The position numbers were made by a program, and so were the translations under genes. The notes under the pieces were generated by a model. The model saw only the letters and a program-made list of their open reading frames with translations, was not told the DNA's origin and made no database searches. A DNA stretch of 64,000 nt, taken from contig NZ_JAJJPA010000008.1 of the NCBI RefSeq assembly GCF_020907985.1, forward strand, positions 62,001-126,000. The letters run 5' to 3'. Below are positions 52,955-62,477 of this stretch, piece after piece. Source of the DNA: Kitasatospora humi. Lineage in GTDB: Bacteria; Actinomycetota; Actinomycetes; Streptomycetales; Streptomycetaceae. How positions within the stretch are numbered: position 1 is the stretch's first letter; every line of letters starts with the position of its first letter.

Positions 52955-53788
52955 ATGAGCAACGAGCCGCTCGGACTGACCGTCCTGGGCAGTGCGACCC
53001 GTATCCGAGTGCGGACAACCCGTGCTCCGGCTACCTGGTGTCCGCTGGGAGCACCCGGGTGTGGGTGGAGGCCGGCAGCGGAACCCCGGGACCGCTGCAA
53101 CGCCGTGTCCTACTGGACGAATTGGACGCGACCTGGGTCTCGCACCTGCACGCCGACCACGGCGCGGAGCTGCTGACCGCCTACTACGGCGCCCGGTACG
53201 CGGACATCCGCCTCGATGCGCCGATCCCGCTCCACGGCCCGCCGGGCACCGCGGACCGGCCGGCTGCCTTCCTCAGCAACACCCCGGAGCGCTCTCCGAT
53301 CGAATCCGCCTTCACCGTCACGGAGTTGACCGAAGGCCATCGGGTGGCCACCGGTCAACTCACTCTGATCAGCCGGATGGTGGCGCACGGCATTCCCGCC
53401 TTCGCGCTGCGCGTCGAGGCCGGCGGCGGACGCTCGTCCACTCCGGGGACACCGCGCCCTGCGCCGCCCTGACCGAGCCGGCCGGCGGGTGTGACGGCCG
53501 GCGGTTGTGACGGCCGGCCGTGCGAGGCCGACCTCGCGCAGCCGCCGCCTGGCGGCGAGTATGTGCACCACACTCCGGGGCGCGGGCGAAACGGCACATG
53601 CGGCCCGGGCCGGCCGGTTGGTCGTGACGCACGTCGGCCGTTCCGTGACGCCGCAGCAGGCCGTCGCCCGGGCCGCGGCGCGCTTCGGCGGTCGGGTCGA
53701 CCATGCCGACCCCGGCGCGGGCTGCGTGATCGGGGACGACGGCTTCGTCCGCGCGGCACTCCGCCGCGTAGTGCTCCGATCGCGTTGA
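52955..53788 (+). pseudogene. Metallo-beta-lactamase-fold hydrolase, frameshifted
   Basis: Starts MSNEPLGLTVLGSAT at ATG 52955. The reading frame then must shift for PYPSADNPCSGYLVSAGSTR, LDATWVSHLHADHGAELLTA (HxHxDH metal motif) and TGQLTLISRMVAHGIPAFAL. Another shift gives LVHSGDTAPCAALTEPAGGC, a third CEADLAQPPPGGEYVHHTPG, and a fourth LVVTHVGRSVTPQQAVARAA to the end at 53788. All pieces are in the right order for an RNase Z-like MBL protein, so at least three or four indels have destroyed it. Sequencing error cannot be fully excluded. Confidence 0.82.
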
Positions 53789-53838
53789 GTTATCGGGTTC
53801 ACCTGACAGTGCGGCGACCGCCCGGGCACGATGCTCCC

Positions 53839-54342
53839 ATGGCACGACTTGAGAACCAGGTCTTCCCGCTGCTGCGGGCCTGTGCGGACCCCGCCTCGCG
53901 CACCGCGACGAACCGGCGGGACCACCCGGGCTGCCAGATCGTCACCGCCACCATGGAGAAGGACATGGGTACCGGCGCCATTGACAACACCATGTTCCTG
54001 GCGGCCGGCATGGCGATCGCCGGTGCCACCGTGCTGGAGCTGGGCGCGGTCCACCGCGGAGTCCGGGCGCCGGCCTTCATCGACGCACTGGACCGGGGCC
54101 GTCCGGAGGAGAAGTGGTTGATGACGCTGCTCCGCAGTTTCTTCGCCGAGGACGGCCCCACCCCGCCCGATGTGCTGGGCCAGTGCTGGGAGAGCAGCCA
54201 GGACGAGTTCTACGACCTGATCGTGCAGCTCGGCGACTTCGCCGCCACCCTGATCGACCGCCTGACCCGCCGCGGTGCCTACACCGAGGCGGAGATCCTC
54301 CTGGAGATCGTGGACGCGCTCGGCGACGAGGAGGCCGGCTGA
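53839..54342 (+). CDS. Hypothetical helical protein
   Basis: 167 residues from ATG 53839; ATG 53831 is out of frame. The middle has a hydrophobic stretch (TMFLAAGMAIAGATVLELG) and the C-terminus is acidic and helical (ILLEIVDALGDEEAG). No family recognised. Codon use has strong third-position GC, supporting a real gene. Confidence 0.7.
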   Translation: MARLENQVFPLLRACADPASRTATNRRDHPGCQIVTATMEKDMGTGAIDNTMFLAAGMAIAGATVLELGAVHRGVRAPAFIDALDRGRPEEKWLMTLLRSFFAEDGPTPPDVLGQCWESSQDEFYDLIVQLGDFAATLIDRLTRRGAYTEAEILLEIVDALGDEEAG

Positions 54343-54437
54343 TCCCGTCCCCTCGGGCGGTGGTCATTCGGGTGCTCGGTCTTCGGGTGCTCGGTAATTC
54401 GGATGCCCGCTTGCCGCGCTCGGCCTACGGTGAACGG

Positions 54438-55700
54438 ATGAGCGAACAGGTGGCGCCGGCCGACGGCATCGAGATCCGCAGCATCACCGAGGACGAGCTC
54501 GGTGCCTGGGGCGCCGCGGTGAGCAGGGGCTTCCAGCGGACGGGAGCGCCGCAGGCACTGGAGTTCCGCCGGATGCGCCACTACCCGGGTCGCACCCTGG
54601 GCGCCTTCGAGGCCGACCGGATCGTGGGCACCCTGCGCAGCTTCCCCAATGAACTCACCCTGCCCGGCGGCGGGTTGCTTCCGGTCTCCGCCGTCTCGGG
54701 CGTCACGGTCCAGCAGACCCACCGCCGACGCGGCCTGCTCAACCGGATGATGGCCAGGGAACTGGCCGGAGCCCGCGAGCGCGGTGAGGCGGCGGCCATC
54801 CTGATCGCGGCGGAGTACGGCATCTACGGAAGGTACGGCTTCGGGCCCGCCACCCGCGCGGACGGCCTGGTAGTCAACCTGCACCAGGCGCAGGGCCTGC
54901 GCGCCGACCTGCCCGAGACCGCCGGCCGGCTCGACTTCGTGAGCATGGCCGAACTCGCCGAATTCGGACCGGAGTTGCATGAGCGCTGGCGCCGCATCCG
55001 GCCCGGTGCGATCGGCCGCGACGAAGCGTTCTGGCGGGACGTCACCGGCACCGTCGAGACACCGGGCCCGGAGTGGAAGGAGCCGTTCGCGGTGGTCCAC
55101 CGGGACGCCGGCGGTACCGTCACCGGCCTGCTGGTCTACTCGATCACCGACCAGTGGGACGGCCCCAACCCGGACTGCGTCCTGACGGTCCACGACTTCC
55201 TCGCCCTGGACACCGTGACCGCCGTGGCCCTCTGGCGCTACGCCTGCTCGATGGACTGGGTGCGCCGCGTGTCCATCGCCTCGCTCGCCCCCGACGACCC
55301 GCTGCCGCTGCTGCTCAACAACCCCCGGGCCGCCAGGCCGCACCCCGACCAGTGGGACCACACCTGGCTGCGGGTGCTCGACGTGCCGGCCGCCTTCGCC
55401 GCCCGCCGCTACGTCGGGCCGGGGCGCGTGGTGCTCGACGTCACCGACCGGCAGGGTTACGCGTCCGGCCGCTGGCTGCTCCAGGTGGATCCGACGGGCG
55501 CGGGCACGGTCGAACCGACCAGCGGGGACGCGGACTTGGCCGTCGACGCGGCCGTACTCGGCAGCCTCTACCTGGGCGCTGAGTCCGCCGTCCGCTTCGC
55601 CGCGGCCGCCCGGCTGACCGAACTGAGCCCGGGTGCGGCCATCACCGCGGACCGCCTGCTCGGCACGCCGCTGAAGGCGTACAACCCGGACACCTTCTGA
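54438..55700 (+). CDS. Eis-like GNAT N-acetyltransferase
   Basis: 420 residues. The GNAT part has VSAVSGVTVQQTHRRRGLLN (acetyl-CoA loop R-R-R-G-L), and IAAEYGIYGRYGFGPATRAD is characteristic of Eis. The protein ends YNPDTF; in the Eis family the C-terminal carboxylate (F/Y) acts in catalysis, so the intact end is meaningful. A sterol-carrier-like fold fills the C-terminal third. Possible role: acetylation of amines or antibiotics. Confidence 0.9.
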   Translation: MSEQVAPADGIEIRSITEDELGAWGAAVSRGFQRTGAPQALEFRRMRHYPGRTLGAFEADRIVGTLRSFPNELTLPGGGLLPVSAVSGVTVQQTHRRRGLLNRMMARELAGARERGEAAAILIAAEYGIYGRYGFGPATRADGLVVNLHQAQGLRADLPETAGRLDFVSMAELAEFGPELHERWRRIRPGAIGRDEAFWRDVTGTVETPGPEWKEPFAVVHRDAGGTVTGLLVYSITDQWDGPNPDCVLTVHDFLALDTVTAVALWRYACSMDWVRRVSIASLAPDDPLPLLLNNPRAARPHPDQWDHTWLRVLDVPAAFAARRYVGPGRVVLDVTDRQGYASGRWLLQVDPTGAGTVEPTSGDADLAVDAAVLGSLYLGAESAVRFAAAARLTELSPGAAITADRLLGTPLKAYNPDTF

Positions 55701-55851
55701 GCCGCGACCGTTCCGCCGGCCTCCGGTCTCAACCCTTCCGCCAGACCATGCTGTAGCGCCGGAACAGCCGACGCCCCCGGCCGCGTCGACGCCCGTGCTC
55801 GTGCCACGATCCGCGCGTCCCATTGACCTTGCCCCAGGGGAAAGGCCGAGC

Positions 55852-56726
55852 ATGTCGAGCACGACCTGGACCGGGAGAGGGGCGGCGAACGTGTTGCCGG
55901 CAGACAGCCATGTGCACAGCGAGTGGTCGTGGGACGCCGTCACGGGGTCGATGGATCAGACCTGTCGGCGGGCCCTCGAACTCGGCCTGCCGGCAGTGGC
56001 GTTCACGGAGCACGCGGACCTCACCCCCTGAACCTGGAACCCGGCCTGGAGGTCCCCGGGGCGTGGCTCGCCCTGGTCGCCGAGGGAGTGCTGACTCCGC
56101 CGCCCCTCGACCTGGTCGGCTATCGAGCCTGCTTGGAGGCTTGCCGCGAGCGGTATCCCGGGTTGCGGATACTGTCGGGTGTCGAGTTGAGCGAACCGCA
56201 TTGGCACGCCTCGCGCGCCGAATCCCTATTGGACACCGGTGGCTTCGAGCGGGTGCTGGCCTCCGTGCACTCGGCGGCGACCGCCGGTGGCGCCGGCTTC
56301 ACCGAGGTGTCCGAGTGCTACCAGCACCAGCCACCGGAGCAGGTCGTGCGGGACTACCTGCACGAAACCGTGCGGCTGATCGAGCAGTTCGATCGGTTCG
56401 AGGTGCTCGCGCACATCGACTACCCCGTCCGCCACTGGCCGTTGGACGCGAAGCCGTACGATCCGCGGGACTTCGAGGACGAGTACCGCCAGGTCCTGAG
56501 CCGCTTGGCCGCGGCCGGCAAGGTCCTCGAAGTGAACACCAGGATGCCGCTGGACCCGTTGGTCCTGCGGTGGTGGCGCCAGGAAGGCGGGCGGGCCATC
56601 GCCTTCGCCAGTGACGCGCACAGTCCGGACGCGGTCGCCAGGGACTTCGGGGAGGCCGTGCGGTTGGCGGAAGCCGCCGGTTTCCGCGCCGCCCGTGAGC
56701 CGTACGACTTCTGGCGCTGCGGCTAA
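55852..56726 (+). pseudogene. PHP-domain phosphatase (HisK-like), one frameshift
   Basis: The first frame (ATG 55852; GTG 55891 with SD GGGAGAGGGG is likelier) gives LPADSHVHSEWSWDAVTGSM and LGLPAVAFTEHADLTP, stopping at 56031 in a run of five Cs. One base inserted there restores the second frame LNLEPGLEVPG, and the rest follows to 56726: LRILSGVELSEPHWHASRAE, LAHIDYPVRHWPLDAK, AFASDAHSPDAVARDF. These are PHP metal-site motifs of histidinol-phosphatase-like enzymes. Either a real one-base loss or a homopolymer error. Confidence 0.85.
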
Positions 56727-56729
56727 TGG

Positions 56730-57542
56730 TCAGTTCCCCGCGCGGGCGCCCATGGTCGGGAGGATGAAGTCCTGGATCAGGCCCTTGGCGTCCCGGACGA
56801 TGGGGCGGAAGACGCGGTAGCGGGAGAGGCGGATCACCCGGGCGGCCATCGGGGTGGAGCGGCGGACGAAGGCGCGGGTTCGTTCGGTGTCGGGGGTGCG
56901 GTCGAAGACCCAGTAGAGCACCGTGATCATCAGGTGCAGCCAGAGCATGTCGGGGAGCAGCTCGGTGAGTTCGGCGTCGAGCTTGGTGCGCAGGTCGGAG
57001 CCGGTGAGGACGTCGCGGAACAGGTCGACGGCGGTGGTGCGGGCGCGGTGCGACTCGTTGGCGAACGGGCTGAGCGAGTTGTTCGGGTCGGCGGCGGTGC
57101 GGAAGAACTGGGCGGCGAACTCGTGGTAGGGCGCGGCGCAGTCGATCCAGGCGAGCAGGGCGATCTCCAGCCGCTTGGCGAAGTCGGTGTGGCCGCGCAG
57201 CCGCGCCCGGGCTTCGGCGGCGTGCTCCATGGTCATCCGGTCGTAGAAGCCCTGGATCAGGAACTCCTTCCCGGCGAAGTAGTAGTAGGCGTTGCCGACC
57301 GAGATGCCGGCTTCGGTGGCGATGGCGCGCATGGTGGTCTTCTCGTAGCCGCGTTCCTGGAAGAGCCGCATGGCGGTCTCCAGGATCAGGGCCCGGGTCT
57401 GCTCGCTCTTGCCGGTCTTGGGGCGTGCGCGGCCACCCGGAAGCTCGGCCGCCGACGCCGACGCCGACGCCGGGTCCTGGGCGGGGCCCTCGGTGGGGTC
57501 GCCGGTGCTGGGGGTGCTGCCCGTCTGCTCGTCCACGGTCAC
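56730..57542 (-). CDS. TetR-family regulator
   Basis: 270 residues from GTG 57542. The low-complexity N-terminus (Ser/Ala/Thr/Pro) runs to about residue 35, then the HTH: QTRALILETAMRLFQERGYE, MRAIATEAGISVGNAYYYFA and KEFLIQGFYDRM. The ligand domain is complete and ends MGARAGN. The frame is open to 57677, but a start there would lie inside a predicted operator, so a downstream start is preferred. Divergent from a GNAT gene. Confidence 0.88.
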   Translation of the reverse strand: MTVDEQTGSTPSTGDPTEGPAQDPASASASAAELPGGRARPKTGKSEQTRALILETAMRLFQERGYEKTTMRAIATEAGISVGNAYYYFAGKEFLIQGFYDRMTMEHAAEARARLRGHTDFAKRLEIALLAWIDCAAPYHEFAAQFFRTAADPNNSLSPFANESHRARTTAVDLFRDVLTGSDLRTKLDAELTELLPDMLWLHLMITVLYWVFDRTPDTERTRAFVRRSTPMAARVIRLSRYRVFRPIVRDAKGLIQDFILPTMGARAGN

Positions 57543-57662
57543 CGAGCCTATCCGGACGGCATCGGGAGAGGTTCCAGGGCAGGCGGGGGTGGCATCCGGG
57601 CAGGCGGGGGCGGCGTCGGTGCGCGGGGGCGCGTTCGAACCGGGTGTCCCCTCCGCGCCCGG

Positions 57663-57722
57663 TTCGAACGCGTTCAAAACAGCGCCCCCGACTCTAGTGG
57701 GAGAACTTGAATGCGTTCAAGG
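57663..57722. promoter_or_regulatory. Pair of TetR-type palindromic operators
   Basis: TTCGAACGCGTTCAAAA (57663-57679) and CTTGAATGCGTTCAAGG (57706-57722) are similar palindromes with the core TTGAAnGCGTTCAA, centred about 43 bp apart, between the divergent TetR and GNAT genes. Probably bound by the TetR protein. Confidence 0.65.
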
Positions 57723-57746
57723 CTGATCCTGTGTCAGGATCCTCCA

Positions 57747-58280
57747 ATGATCGACACCGCCGTCACGATCCGCCCCGGAACCGCTGCCGACGCCCTCGCG
57801 GTGGCCGATCTGCATACCGAGAGCCGGCGCACCGCCTACGCCGGGATCGTTCCAGCGGAAGCGCTCGGCGCCGACCTCGCTGGGTCACGGCGCGAGCTGT
57901 GGGAGATCCGGCTGACCGCCGACTACGGGCCGGCGGAGAACACCCCGCACCTGCTGATCGCCGAGCGGGCCGGGACGGCGGACGTGCTGGGCTTCGGGTA
58001 CCTGGTGCCGCAGCCCGACGGGCGGGTGCTGCTGGACAGCCTGCACGTGCGCCCCGGACTGACGGGCGGCGGCATCGGCACGGCCTTGCTGGCCGCCGCC
58101 CGCTCCTGGACGGCCGAGCAGCACCCCGGCGCACCGCTGTACCTGGAGGTGCTGCGCGACAACCGCCGCGCCGTCGCCTTCTACGAGAAGGCCGGCGGTC
58201 GCCGCAGCAAGGAGGGGTCGGCACCGTTCCCGGGCGGCGGCGAGCTGCCGGAGTACGAGTACACCTGGGACCGCCCGTAG
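57747..58280 (+). CDS. GNAT acetyltransferase
   Basis: 177 residues. LDSLHVRPGLTGGGIGTALL contains the acetyl-CoA loop (GGGIGTA), and LYLEVLRDNRRAVAFYEKAG the typical final strand and helix. The substrate is unknown. ATG 57747 follows the operator pair by 25 bp, so the TetR regulator probably controls it. Confidence 0.9.
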   Translation: MIDTAVTIRPGTAADALAVADLHTESRRTAYAGIVPAEALGADLAGSRRELWEIRLTADYGPAENTPHLLIAERAGTADVLGFGYLVPQPDGRVLLDSLHVRPGLTGGGIGTALLAAARSWTAEQHPGAPLYLEVLRDNRRAVAFYEKAGGRRSKEGSAPFPGGGELPEYEYTWDRP

Positions 58281-58478
58281 CCGCCCGCGAGTAGCCGCCC
58301 GCGAGCTGCGGGATGCGAGTACGCCGGGGACCGCCCCGCCGGCCGCCGACGTCCGGCCGGCGCTCGCCTGCCGCCTGCGAGCCGGCCGCCGTCGCGGGTC
58401 GGCGGGAGCCGATCACGGACGCCTGACTGCACCCGTGGCCGGTGGCGAACTGCGGGCGCGCCTCCCGGCCGCCCGCGC

Positions 58479-59675
58479 TCATCCCCGGGGAGCCGGACGC
58501 AGCCGGCGCCGCGCGGTGTGGGCGATCAGCAGTGCGGCCGCGGCGGCGACGGCCGGGAGGGCGAAGCCCGTGCCCGGAGCCGTGTGCTGGATCAGCAGGC
58601 CGCCGAGCGCCGAGCCGGCCGAACTGCCGGTGACGATCGCCGCGACGGCCACCGCCATGCCCGTGTTCAAGGCGCTGCCGGGGAGCAGGCGTTGCAGCAG
58701 GGTGAAGCCGCTCACCATGGTGGGCGCGGTCCCGCTGCCGGCCAGCAGCATCGCCGGAGCGAGCAGCGCCAGGCCGCCACCCGAGCCGACCGCACCCAGC
58801 GGGAGCAGCAGCAGTGCCGTCATCGCGGTCAGCCCGAGCAGCAGTCGGCGCACCGTGCCGCCGCGTGCCGGCAGCAGCCCGAAGGCAAGCCCGGCCGCGC
58901 AGGAGCCGGCCGCCTGGAGGCCCAGCAGCGGGCCCGCCGCCCAGCCGTGGCCGTGCGCCCCGGTCCAGGCGAGCGTGGTGATCTCCAGCGAGCCGAACAG
59001 GATCCCGGTGCCGAAGAACACCGCCAGCAGCGCGGGCACTCCATGCGCCCGGGGGCGCACCCCAGCGCTGTCGGTGGCCGGCGCGATCGGCGGCTCGGTG
59101 CGCCGCTCGGCGGCGAACAGCACACCGCCGACCGTGGTCAGCACCGAGATCGCCAGCAGTCCGGCCTCCGGCTGCCAGCTGCAGAGCAGCGCACCGAGCA
59201 CCGGCCCGGTCATGAAGCACAGCTCGTCCAGGGCCTGTTCGAGGGCGTTGGCGCGCTGCAGGGTGGTCGGGTCGTCCTGGTGCAGGTGAGCCCAGCGGGC
59301 CCGGGCCATGCCGCCCAGGTTGGGGCCGAAGGAGGAGGCGAAGGCGGCGGCGGCCAGTGCCCAAGTGGGCGCCTGCCGGTGGATCAGCAGCACCAGGGCG
59401 AGCTGCGGCAGCGTGGTGAGCAGCGCGGCCGGCAGGGTGATCCGGCGCTGCCCGTGGCGGTCGACCAGCCGGCCGAGCAACGGCAGTCCGACGGCCACGC
59501 CGACCATCGCCGCCGCCGCGACGGTGCCGGCCGGCGCATAGGAGTGGCGGCGCGCCGCGACGGCGGTCAGCAGGCTGACGCCCTGCATCGCGTAGCCGAG
59601 CCGGCCGAGCAGCCCGGGGAGCGTGAAGGCGAGCGAGCCGGTCGGGGCCAGCACCTGGCGGTAGGAGGAGAACAC
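58479..59675 (-). CDS. MFS transporter
   Basis: 398 residues from GTG 59675 with GGAG 7 bases upstream. About 12 TM segments; the MFS loop reads GRLVDRHGQRRITLPAALLT. The frame is open to 59783, but that extension crosses the LysR-type operator and is not used. Divergent from a LysR gene, its probable regulator. Confidence 0.88.
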   Translation of the reverse strand: MFSSYRQVLAPTGSLAFTLPGLLGRLGYAMQGVSLLTAVAARRHSYAPAGTVAAAAMVGVAVGLPLLGRLVDRHGQRRITLPAALLTTLPQLALVLLIHRQAPTWALAAAAFASSFGPNLGGMARARWAHLHQDDPTTLQRANALEQALDELCFMTGPVLGALLCSWQPEAGLLAISVLTTVGGVLFAAERRTEPPIAPATDSAGVRPRAHGVPALLAVFFGTGILFGSLEITTLAWTGAHGHGWAAGPLLGLQAAGSCAAGLAFGLLPARGGTVRRLLLGLTAMTALLLLPLGAVGSGGGLALLAPAMLLAGSGTAPTMVSGFTLLQRLLPGSALNTGMAVAVAAIVTGSSAGSALGGLLIQHTAPGTGFALPAVAAAAALLIAHTARRRLRPAPRG

Positions 59676-59762
59676 GAGGCTCCAGCAAGTCCGTTGGGGG
59701 GATTTGGGATGCCCCAAGCCTCGCCGCCCCTCCCCGGGCCGTCCAACACCTGTTCGGCGCCA

Positions 59763-59783
59763 TTGACACAGTTGCGTTGTCAA
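59763..59783. promoter_or_regulatory. LysR-type palindrome between MFS and LysR genes
   Basis: TTGACA (59763-59768) and TGTCAA (59778-59783) form a perfect inverted repeat with 9 bases between, in the divergent promoter region. Fits a LysR recognition site (T-N11-A core inside). Confidence 0.7.
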
Positions 59784-59812
59784 TCCCGTGGAGCCCCTTG
59801 TACGCTCCGCGC

Positions 59813-60781
59813 ATGCCCGCCGACCTGCACCCCCGTCTACTGCGAGGCTTCGTCGCCACCGCCGAGACGCTGCACTTCGGGCAGGCCGCCCAGCGGCTGC
59901 ACGTGGCGCAGCAGGCGCTCAGCCGGGACATCCGGACCCTGGAACGGCTGCTGGACCGGGAGCTGTTCGCCCGCACCACCCGCAGCGTGGCACTCACCGC
60001 GGCGGGGGAGCGGCTGCTGCCGCAGGCGCGACGGTTCCTCGCCCTGCAGGACGAGATGCTGGCACCGCCTGGCGGGGGCCCGGTGCTGGTCGACCTCAAC
60101 AGTGCGGTGACCGGCGATGACCTGACGGTGGATCGGATCCTGGCCGCCGCCCGGGCCGCCGACCCGCAGCTCCAGCTGCTGGCCCGCTACCACGGTGGAC
60201 TCGCCGCCGGTGCAAGGGAGTTGCTCGCCGAACGGCTGGACGTGTCGTTCGGCTGGTTCAACGGGCTGCCGACCGTGCTGCGCGAACAACTGGCCTACGT
60301 GCCGCTGCGGTTGGAGGAGGTGGCGCTGCTGCTGCCCGAGGGGCACCCGCTGGCCGGGCGGGCGGCGATCCGGCTGGCCGAGCTGGTCGGGCATCCCGTG
60401 GACATCTGCGCGGGCAACCCGGCCACCACGGAGTGGACGGCCTTCGGTGAACGGCTGCTCGGCGCCCACGGGTTGACCGCCGCACCTCCGCTGACCCCGC
60501 CGGTGGGGCCGGCCGAGACCGCGCGCTACCTCGCCCAGCACGCCGTGCCGATGCTCACCACCACCGGCGGTCCTCGGCTGCCGGGCGTGGTCACCCGCCC
60601 GCTGGTGGAACCGGTGCCGCTGACCCTGGTGAGCCTGGTGCGCCGCCCGGGCCCACCGGCCGACGGGGTGGCCCTGCTGATCGAGCAGGCCGCCCGACTC
60701 GCAACAGCGGAAGCCTGGTTGACGCGCCCACCGGGGTGCTGGCTGGCGGCCGAGGACGAGGCACTGCTGGCCGGCTCGTAA
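59813..60781 (+). CDS. LysR-family regulator
   Basis: 322 residues from ATG 59813. The N-terminal winged helix is LRGFVATAETLHFGQAAQRL and HVAQQALSRDIRTLERLLDR. The substrate-binding domain follows from about residue 90. Divergent from the MFS gene with the palindromic site between. Confidence 0.93.
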   Translation: MPADLHPRLLRGFVATAETLHFGQAAQRLHVAQQALSRDIRTLERLLDRELFARTTRSVALTAAGERLLPQARRFLALQDEMLAPPGGGPVLVDLNSAVTGDDLTVDRILAAARAADPQLQLLARYHGGLAAGARELLAERLDVSFGWFNGLPTVLREQLAYVPLRLEEVALLLPEGHPLAGRAAIRLAELVGHPVDICAGNPATTEWTAFGERLLGAHGLTAAPPLTPPVGPAETARYLAQHAVPMLTTTGGPRLPGVVTRPLVEPVPLTLVSLVRRPGPPADGVALLIEQAARLATAEAWLTRPPGCWLAAEDEALLAGS

Positions 60782-60801
60782 GCGGGCTGCCGCAAACCGG
60801 G

Positions 60802-61023
60802 TCACCAGCCGTGCTCGGCCAGCGTGCAGCCGTCCGGGGTGATGTGGTGGGTCTGGCCCGAGTGCCCGACGACCCGGTGGGCGTTGGCCCGCTCGGGCGA
60901 GTCGGCTGCGGCGAGCACCGCCGTCCATTCGCCACGGTGTGCGGCGTCGGCCAGTTGGTCGCGCCGCGCCAGGTACGACTCGCGATAGGCCTCCCGGTCG
61001 GCGACGCCGCGCCACTGCGGCAT
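60802..61023 (-). CDS. Small hypothetical protein
   Basis: 73 residues (MPQWRGVADREAYRESYLAR to ITPDGCTLAEHGW). Predicted helical; the segment RGEWTAVLAAADSPERANA looks like a helix-turn repeat unit. No family recognised. It begins 38 bp from a three-copy operator array, which could be its control region. Confidence 0.5.
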   Translation of the reverse strand: MPQWRGVADREAYRESYLARRDQLADAAHRGEWTAVLAAADSPERANAHRVVGHSGQTHHITPDGCTLAEHGW

Positions 61024-61060
61024 GCGGCCTCCCCGGTCGGTGGCCAGCGGACCACCGTAG

Positions 61061-61153
61061 TGAGCAAGCGCTTGCTCAACGGGCTCGGGCCGGTCGTGGC
61101 CCGGTGGGGCTGGGCGAGCGCTTGCTCATGGGGGCGCGGCGAGCGCTCGCTCA
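61061..61153. promoter_or_regulatory. Three TetR-like palindromes (GAGCAAGCGCTTGCTC type)
   Basis: TGAGCAAGCGCTTGCTCA (61061-61078) is a perfect 18-bp palindrome. Related copies lie at 61111-61128 and 61136-61153, with centres 50 and 25 bp apart. All share AGCGCT with flanking GCTCA. The array lies between the tautomerase stop and the small-ORF start. No TetR gene is adjacent. Confidence 0.65.
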
Positions 61154-61333
61154 GCCGTCGGCGCGCAGCTTGCCGCCCTGGCCCCAGCTGTCGGTGGGGA
61201 CCTCGTGGATCCAGACGGAGACGCTCTCGGCCGGGACCTGCAGGGTGTCCACGAAGGCGTCGGTGATCCGGGCGAGCAGCTCGCGCTTCTGCTCGACGGT
61301 GCGGGGGCCCTGCTGCACGGTGACGATCGGCAT
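61151..61333 (-). CDS. 4-oxalocrotonate tautomerase-family protein
   Basis: 60 residues, the normal length. MPIVTVQQGPRT has the catalytic Pro-1 after Met removal. SVWIHEVPTDSWGQGGKLRA has the family C-terminal segment with Arg. It ends at the third operator-like palindrome. Divergent-type neighbour of a LysR gene (112 bp downstream of that gene's stop). Confidence 0.92.
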   Translation of the reverse strand: MPIVTVQQGPRTVEQKRELLARITDAFVDTLQVPAESVSVWIHEVPTDSWGQGGKLRADG

Positions 61334-61445
61334 GGTCTGCTCCTTGGTTCGCGGTCCTCCCGGCTGTTCCGGGCGACCTGCTGACGGAGACCAGTTCACC
61401 GCGGCAAGGGGGGTGGGACCCAGACCCGATTCGCTCTGGTAGCGA

Positions 61446-62369
61446 TCACGAATCCTGATCGCCGCAGGCGGCGCCGACCGACGCATCGGCGCGGCAGGTG
61501 GTGGCCAGCAGCTCGAGTTCGCGGGAGAGCGGGCCCGGCCGCAGCGCCAGGCTGGTGGGTAGCGCGAGCCCGGGGGCGGCGAAGGGGACGAAGGCGATCC
61601 GGGGGATCCGCATGATCTTGGCGTTGGTCGCGTAGACCACGGTCCACATCGGGGTGCCGGAGCCGATGGCGGCCAGGGTGTCCTGTAGGGCGCTGCTGGG
61701 GGCGGGGCCCGGGATCGGCTCGAAGCCGGCGGCGTGGCAGCTGTTCAGCACCAGGTCGACCAGGGACGGGTTGTCGCGCCGCTCGGTCAGCCGCAGCGGA
61801 AGCTCGGCGAGGTCGGCGAACTCCACGGTGTCGCGCGCGGCGAGCGGGTGGCGGGCCGGGATGGCGGCGACCAGGGGGTCCTGCCAGAGCGGCAGTCGGG
61901 TCAGTTCGGGGGCGTGGGCGGGGATGGTTCCGCGCACGAAGGCGGCGTCCAGGCGGCCGTCCGCGACCTGGGCCAGGCGTTCGCGGGCCGGGAGCGCCAC
62001 CAGTTCCAGCCGTACGCCGGGCGCCTGGCTCTCGAAGGCGTCCAGGATCCGGTCCAGTCGTTCGCCGAGGCCCGTGATGGTGCCCAGGCGGAGCACGCCC
62101 AGGCTGCCCGTGGCGAGATCGGCGGCGACGGCGCGGGCCGCGTCCTCGGCGGTGAGCACCGCGCGGGCGGCGGGCAGGAAGGTCTGGCCGGCGGTGGTCA
62201 GACGCACGGTGCGGGGCGTCCGGTCGAACAGCTCGACCTTCAACTCCCGTTCCAAGCGGCGGATCTGCTGGCTGACGGCGGGCTGGCCGATCAGCAGCCG
62301 CTCGGCCGCTCGGCCGAAGTGCAGTTCCTCGGCCACCGTGACGAAGTAGCGCAGCTGTCGCAGTTCCAC
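61446..62369 (-). CDS. LysR-family regulator
   Basis: 307 residues from GTG 62369 (GAGG about 8 bases upstream); ATG 62405 would add 12 residues. HTH: VELRQLRYFVTVAEELHFGR and IGQPAVSQQIRRLERELKVE. The substrate-binding domain is complete. Its direction is the same as the tautomerase gene, but 112 bp separate them; target genes are not evident. Confidence 0.92.
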   Translation of the reverse strand: MELRQLRYFVTVAEELHFGRAAERLLIGQPAVSQQIRRLERELKVELFDRTPRTVRLTTAGQTFLPAARAVLTAEDAARAVAADLATGSLGVLRLGTITGLGERLDRILDAFESQAPGVRLELVALPARERLAQVADGRLDAAFVRGTIPAHAPELTRLPLWQDPLVAAIPARHPLAARDTVEFADLAELPLRLTERRDNPSLVDLVLNSCHAAGFEPIPGPAPSSALQDTLAAIGSGTPMWTVVYATNAKIMRIPRIAFVPFAAPGLALPTSLALRPGPLSRELELLATTCRADASVGAACGDQDS

Positions 62370-62477
62370 CGCAGGTCCTCCCCCCGCTCCCTGATCCCCG
62401 GTCATCCTGCCGCATCGGCGGATCCGGGGACCACGGGGTAGCGCGGCGGTTGGACGGCGTCGGCCACGGCCGGACGA

